This document shows, in pieces, positions 22,166 to 27,965 of a DNA stretch of 27,965 nt (position 1 is the stretch's first letter; each line of letters begins with the position of its first letter). A program made the position numbers and the translations under genes. A model generated the notes under the pieces. It did not search any database, was not told the origin of the DNA, and saw only the letters and a list, made by a program, of their open reading frames with translations. The DNA comes from Brachionus plicatilis (lineage: Eukaryota; Rotifera; Eurotatoria; Ploima; Brachionidae). Location of the stretch: positions 694,193 to 722,157 of the forward strand of contig QEOQ01000022.1 of assembly GCA_010279815.1 (NCBI GenBank), in the 5' to 3' direction.

Positions 22166-22439
22166 AAATAGAGAAATTTAGCTAAGAAAAAGATTAAATC
22201 AAAAATTTCTCATCAATTTGGCTCCAAGGATCTAGATAACTCAGCTTTTGTCCATTAAAAGTATTTCGCGCAAGAACACTGAGAGATTTAATCTATTTGG
22301 AATAGAACAAATTTGAAAACAGTATGATCCGATGATATTAAGAACAGAAAAAAGACCCTATCTTCATATATGAGCAGTCGAGGCACTCAAACTAGATTAT
22401 CGCTATCAGCAGTTATTTGGATTTCTTTATCAGATCTTA

Positions 22440-23096
22440 CTAATAACTTGAGCGAAAAATGTGGATTAGTTCTCGACTAGAATAGCCCAACATTGTATTT
22501 TGGTTAGTAATCATTTTTAGTTCAAGACCCTTGAAGTCGAGTTTCTCGCTGAATGCGCTCGACTTGAATCCCAAATGGAATGATAAATATTTTTTTTGAT
22601 TTGCCCATACTTTGCCGTAAAATGATTGCAAATTTTTTGGTGTTGAATGGACGGAATCGAAAAATCGCCTCAAAGTGCTTAATCATAAATTGGATTTGTT
22701 CAACTGGTAATTTATCAAAATTGAATTGAAATGGATTGAAGCAAAAGGTTCTGCACAATTTCTCAAATGCCATTACCCAACAAACCATTGTTGCTTCTCG
22801 GAACTGTTTATTATCGAATTGATTGTTTATAGCCTAATCTAAAATAGTTTCGAGTCGATAAGTTGGCTACAAGAAGCCTCGAAGATACGAAACCTGAAAA
22901 TACCTCCACTTAAAGACTTAATAAATATGGGCATATGTTCTGATTCATGTTATTACATAAAACAATTTATAATTCTTTATTTTTTTTGGAAAAAAAAAGA
23001 TTGAATCTCTTCAAATGCACAGTTAGAGCATATTTGTATTCTGAATTGCCCTTTAAGTAGGGAATAGTAGTCGTTGGGTCTTGAAACAGATGGTTT
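22440..23096 (-). pseudogene. Decayed Argonaute-like fragment (PAZ end, linker, MID)
   Basis: Reading the minus strand, pieces in different frames follow the order of an Argonaute protein. 23096-23001 gives DYYSLLKGQFRIQI, resembling the last PAZ strand and helix. ~22903-22815 gives VFSGFVSSRLLVANLSTRNY, resembling the linker L2 VxGRxLPxPxLxY segment. 22850-22525 gives FDNKQFREATMVCWVMAFEK at its start and IQVERIQRETRLQG at its end, resembling the MID opening and its Y-x-x-I-K-R-x-E-T-x-L-G stretch. 22541-22440 continues NQNTMLGYSSRELI, like the Q-N-V-x-x-S-S-R-x-L-x helix. Stops and frameshifts separate them, so it is not an intact gene. PIWI catalytic sequence is absent or unrecognisable. 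The base composition is less AT-rich than the flanks, fitting a coding origin. The similarity is by eye to family memory only; an unrelated decayed ORF remains possible. Confidence 0.45.
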
Positions 23097-23965
23097 AATT
23101 TTTTATGATTTACTAGCTTTGTATTTGAGTTTTGAAACAAAAAAGTAAATATTTTTTACGAGAATTTGTATTTCTTTATAGAAAAAAAACCAAAAAAAAA
23201 TTAGGTTAAGAAAACTCCAAGTTGTTGTTGTTGAATTATTAATTTAGAAAATTTGATTGCAGTGATTTGGCTTTTTGTTATGGGAAATGCAAATAGTTCT
23301 AGGATATGAAGGCCTTGGTCTAGGTATATCTTGGCGCTGACATAGTCCAGACTTTATTCTGTTCTCAATCAAAATCACTTTTCTTATTAATGTCCATGCA
23401 CATCCAAAGCAAAGACTAATGATAGTTTAATTGAATTTTTTTGTATTCACTTTATTAATATTTTAGATGAAAATTGGGCCCCAGTTTTATTTTTTTAACA
23501 TTCAAAATACTTTGAGCAAACATATCCAATCAACCGTTGATTATCTTTTCGAATTCTGATCAGTCTTTTGGATTCTAATTAAACAGGTTTGATGTTTGGA
23601 GGTTGTTTATTTTAAATCTGAGAATTTATGATAATAAAAGCCAAAATTCGCTTCTAAAAGATTTTCCAGTCTAAACAACCAAACAAAATTCGTTTAATTA
23701 AGATTTTTTTGTAGTATTTGGGGTTCATTAAAAGCCTTTGTTTTGGTGGTCAATGAGTATATTAATAAATTTTTATTATAAGGTAATTGGGTTATTTAAA
23801 ATAGATTACGAAATTTAATAATTTAATTGCATTCTTTCAGAAGACTTGGTGTTACCCCCTGCTGGATTCATATTTAATTACAAAAATTTTTTATAATTTT
23901 TTTTTATCAAATTGAATAAAACGATCTAGAATAAGGAGCTTTAAAATTGCTTGAGTCTTTGGGAG

Positions 23966-24165
23966 ACAAATATTTTAAAGATAAATGAAAAAAAGTTTTT
24001 TATTGTTGCTTTTAGATAAATATTTTATAATTTTTTAATTATATATTTTTTTAAATTAGCTTAAAAACAAATGAGTTAGACATATATTTTTCAAGCAAAT
24101 TTTACTAAATTAAATTAATAACTGTATTATGTTGGAAAATAATAAAACACTATTTTTATTAAAGT
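23966..24165. repeat. Diverged partial copy of the 21528-22165 repeat unit
   Basis: Shares the order TTTTAAAGATAAAT, TTAGATAAAT, then CTGTAT, GGAAAATAATAAAAC and TATTTTTATTAAA with the 3' half of the units at 21833 and 22081. The 5' part carrying AAGTGAAGAAAAG is missing. The Argonaute-like relic lies between this copy and the main array. Confidence 0.55.
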
Positions 24166-24960
24166 TATTAATTAGGTTTTTTAAATTTTTTGTTCTTTTT
24201 TTATAATTATTTCTAAAATTTGTCTTAAAATTTGAATGAGTTTGTATAAGTTTTTTGAGAGTCAAATTTTTCTATTAAGATCGGAATAACCTTTAGTTTA
24301 AATGTTAAAATTATGACATTTTTAAGATTGAGTGTGTCGAAAAATGTTTTTATTTTAGGCTGAGAAATATAATTAAAGCCCAGAAAAATGAATAATAAAT
24401 GAGTTTTTCCAAAGCGCTCTAGGTCCATTAACTAAAGCGAATTTAAATTCTCGAACGCATCTAAAAAGCTTTACTAAAAAAACTTTTATTTTATTTTTTC
24501 AATTATAGAAAACATTAATCTATTTTAGTTAATGAGCTTTAAAGTAGTAATCAAATGTATATTTATTATAGATTCATAAATTCCTATAAAAAATTTTAAA
24601 TTAGGTTTTAAAATAAAATTAAAGTGCATGGGAAGCTTATTTTGAAAATCAAAGAAAAACAAAAGAATTATTTGATTTTTTTCTATAGTTTTATTTCTAA
24701 ATTGTTTTTCAATAAAACAGGTAATAATATTAACTCCCATGTTAGCTCTAAGATCAAGATTTCAAGAATTAGCTTTTAAAAAAAATCTAAAATTATCTTC
24801 AAACCTTACTATTTGTGAAAAAATTATTCAAATTTTTTCTTTATTTTTTACTTTTAGATGTTTGCCAAATTAAAATGTAAATTTTATAATTAATTAGCCA
24901 AAAAGTAATATAATTTTTCAATACACAACCAGCTCACGTATTCGATAGAAAAATTTCTAG
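24166..24960. other. AT-rich region upstream of the tensin coding sequence
   Basis: No coding exon was recognised; the minus-strand open stretches here have no coding character. The stretch ends in TTTCTAG (24954-24960), a good 3' splice acceptor 18 nt before the tensin start codon. It may therefore be a 5' UTR intron, an intron following upstream exons, or a trans-splicing site. Confidence 0.5.
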
Positions 24961-24978
24961 ACTTTGCTGTGTAATATA

Positions 24979-27965
24979 ATGAGTTTTAACCGAGAAAACG
25001 TAATGTATAAATCATTGCCAATAAACAGATCGCGATACGAATCTAATCAAGGCAAAATGTATGCAGAAAACGCTCAGAAGAGCAGTGTCATGGCTGACAA
25101 GACCAATCCGCCTGCACCTAAGCCGCTCATAAACACCGAAGAGTTTGCTAAATTGGATGCATTACTTCATGACTTACTGGCAGAGGTCGATCAGCCGCTT
25201 TTGCTAAGCAAGGATCCAGCCAGATCTATTCCCAAATATCAGCCAAATAGCCGAGCAACCAAAACTGACGATATCGAACGATCTGTCGATTGGCTCAATG
25301 AACAAAAAGAGATATTAAGAAGTCGAAAAGAACTAAACAACCGAGCTAAATTAAACTTTTATACTAACCTTTCAAATAGATCAAATAATGAACAAAGTTT
25401 TAGTCTAACTAGCAACTCAGCAATAAATAATAAACCACCGGTATCTCCGAATAATCGAGCTTTTTACACCATGACGCCACAGCCATCTCAAACACCACAA
25501 ATAACCTCTTCTTTTCGATCCCTGTCAACAAACCCTGTCTCAATGGTAAGTACCTTTTAACAAATTTAAATTTAAATGATAATTTTTTTTTAAACTTCGG
25601 AATCGAGAATAAAATTTACTAAAGAAAAAAATTAAATTCTTTTCTGATTTTATTAATCTGAACATATTTAATTAATTAGGTCCAAAAAAATACTGGGTTT
25701 CACTTGGGTTGTGTAATAAAGTTTTTGAAATTAGAATTTTATAAATCAGAAGCATTGATTTTTTTAATTTATTCAAAAAATTTGAAAAAATCAATAATGA
25801 TTTTTTAGATTTTAACTAATATTATTTAATGAGAGAATGGATTATTTTTTATATGACGTTTTTTTCATGTTTATTTATTGTAAATATTTTTTTTCGAAAA
25901 GTGTTTTTGACCAGATAAAATAAAATAATTAGATAATTTTGAAAAATTATTCAATTTTTTGTAAAATAAAAAATAATAAATAAATATTTTTAAGGATAAA
26001 ATTATGCTTAATTTTTCAAACAGAATAGGATAAAAAAATTAGATAATAATATTGAAAAAATATTGAGCTTTCATTCTTGTTTAAAAAAATACTTTATCAG
26101 ATGCATTTCTTTAAATATTTTCAAATATTTAAAGAAATTATTCCATAATGATCATTTCTCCTAAAAATAAAACAAAAAAATAAAAATAAGCCTCAAAATA
26201 ATTAAATTAAATTACAAAACCTACTTGGAATTTTTTTAATTGTGAATAAAATTTAATTTTAATTCAAGAAAAATGCAAACGAGACAGACGATGAATTGAA
26301 TCTAATTGATTCAGAAGTTGATCGATACAGTATGAAAAGCCATAAATCAAATCTTAGTTCTACTCTTCAGCGATCAAAATATCATCTTGTTTCGAATGAC
26401 TTTACAGATGTGACCAGACAACCAGCACCGACTCCAGTTCCAACTTTGAATAGAAATTATCGTAAGAAAATGACAAAAAAAATTTATTTAAATAAAGCTC
26501 AAAAATGTCTTTTAAATTAGCCAATAAACGAGCATTATCTGCACCACCAGCTGAAATTGGTAAAGTAGTTCTCCAAAGAATGGAGCTAAAATCTCCGTTG
26601 ACTGTGCGACAACAATCAGTGGTGCCATTTGAACAACAAAAGCCAGTCTTTTCAAATGAGCAAACAGTCCAACAGAGAGTTCAGACCCCAATCAATTACA
26701 ACACCATGAATGGTCTTACAACAGCTCAAAGTCAACTTAGTTCGAGCCAGCAAGTTCCTGCTCGTAGTGTGTTTTTAAATCGCGCTTACTCCGAAACACC
26801 AAGAGTGGCGTACACAAATGGCTACGAGACAGACTCAGGTCTTGTAAGCAACAATGGTTACATTTACCGAAACGGAATTCAATCAAACGAGGGCTACAAC
26901 ACGTTCAGAAGTGGCGATACTTCTAATTATCGCTACGGAAACACCGGTGCCATCAATAAGACCTATCGAACACTTGGACCTAATACGCGGTACCAAGTGG
27001 TCAGCGATCAAGCCGGATACGACACTGATACAGGCTTGATTAGGCTTAGACAAACAATGGACAACAGGCGCGTACAAAATACCATACCAATTCAAACAGC
27101 ATTTACAAACAGAAGTGCTACGCCTTCGTTTAACTACCATTACAATCAGCTTAGTCCTCAGCAGCAGAATGTTTTCATACGACCAGAGGTTCGTTCTGTT
27201 AGTGCCATGGGCGAGCCGCGGTACTCAACTCAGACACAGTTCACAAATCAGTTTGTTGACAGAATGGATCAAAAAATGGATAGCATGGATTCGTCAATGA
27301 GAGGCTACTTGACTTCAGATGGAAGACAAATAGTGCTCAATAATCCACATAGTAACACGCCAGAACCCAAATCTGTGATCATACATCAGACTGTGGCACC
27401 ATCAGCCCAATACAACCAAAGTCAATCGGCTTTCAATCTAAACATAAATAGCCAGACAGAAAATTCAACTTTGACCAAATCAACTTCGAATAGTGCAATT
27501 AAAAAAAAGCCTGAAGAAGTTAGACGAGCATCATCTACTTCACTAACAAGTGAGCTTTAGAAATTGAAAAAAAAATTTTTTTTTTAGAAAAATAAAAATA
27601 AACTAAAATTTGTATTAAATTTTTTTAAAGATACAGATGAAGTTGTGCGAGATCACCCGAAATCGGTGAAAGCAGTCCAGTCATATTGGTATAAACCGAA
27701 GATTTCTCGTGACGAGGCAATTTGTTTACTTAAGGATAAGCCTCCCGGAACTTTTTTGATCAGAGATAGCAACAATTTTCCTGGTGCTTATGGTCTAGCT
27801 CTTAAAGTGGAAAAAGCGCCTCAAAATGTTCAAATGAAGCCTGGCACTGATCCTTCTAATGAGCTGGTGCGCCACTTTTTAATAGAACCAACGCCCAAGG
27901 GAGTCCGCATAAAAGGATGCTACAATGAGCCCATATTTGGAAGTCTGGCAGCTTTAGTTTACCAG
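24979..27965 (+). CDS. Tensin (focal-adhesion adaptor), 3' truncated by the window
   Basis: Exons 24979-25545, 26269-26461, 26521-27549 and 27631 to beyond the window give 708 residues so far, all joined in phase. The last exon encodes a tensin-type SH2 domain: YWYKPKISRDEAICLLKD, FLIRDS (phosphotyrosine-binding Arg), GAYGLALKV, then ELVRHFLIEPTPKGV and FGSLAALVYQ. Tensins link integrin tails to actin; a PTB domain normally follows the SH2 and would lie past the window. The ~600 upstream residues are disordered, rich in Ser, Gln and Asn. LDALLHDLL at 59-67 matches a paxillin-type LD motif. GY[ED]TD[ST]GL occurs twice. No PTP/C2 region is present, as in insect and short vertebrate tensins. However, the frame stays open from ATG 24979 back to the acceptor at 24960, so this could be an internal exon of a longer protein. 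Confidence 0.95.

Noticed and set aside
24225..24740. Two minus-strand open stretches (67 and 71 codons)
   Set aside because: Lys/Ile/Phe-rich composition typical of AT-rich non-coding DNA, no splice context or motif.
26883..27140. Minus-strand 85-codon open stretch
   Set aside because: Antisense to the tensin exon whose reading frame is supported by the SH2 domain.

Overview
The window is animal nuclear DNA. It is very AT-rich, and its genes are split by GT-AG introns that are mostly about 50-60 nt. The proteins are animal types: a Golgi UDP-glucuronate decarboxylase, a FAM122/PABIR PP2A-B55 regulator, a homeobox protein, a puromycin-sensitive-type M1 aminopeptidase and a tensin. There are no operons, ribosome binding sites or bacterial features. 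The compact introns, AT bias and divergence from vertebrate homologues suggest a small invertebrate, possibly a rotifer or another spiralian. That placement is inference; no species marker was seen.

Layout. 1-370 holds the broken remains of a piggyBac-like transposase (acidic N-terminal piece plus a cysteine zinc ribbon). 782-2008 is a single-exon UXS gene (+). 3876-7269 is a five-exon FAM122/PABIR gene (+). 9294-9872 is a two-exon divergent homeobox gene (-). It sits head to head, 185 bp away, with a 12-exon M1 aminopeptidase at 10058-16350 (+). The aminopeptidase has one 3.1 kb intron carrying a 755-bp foldback (MITE-like) element with perfect 62-bp inverted ends. 16351-24960 has no confident protein gene. 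It contains a 70-nt hairpin with the seed, arm and layout of mir-375 (19658-19727), a set of ~300-bp direct repeats (21528-22165, with a diverged copy near 23966-24165), and a decayed minus-strand fragment resembling an Argonaute PAZ/L2/MID region (22440-23096). 24979 to the window end is a tensin gene (+), cut off inside its SH2 domain.

The genes do not form one pathway. FAM122 (PP2A control of mitotic entry), tensin (integrin adhesion), UXS (UDP-xylose for proteoglycans) and the aminopeptidase (cytosolic peptide turnover) are ordinary neighbours. The items most worth a second look are: an apparent 2-nt micro-exon that restores frame exactly at the aminopeptidase GAMEN motif, flanked by two 48-nt introns; a homeodomain with Lys in place of the near-invariant Asn51; the mir-375 candidate; the Argonaute-like relic; and a paxillin-type LD motif at the N-terminus of the tensin. 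Exon boundaries and translations were worked out by hand from splice consensus, phase and family alignment recalled from general knowledge. No database search was run.
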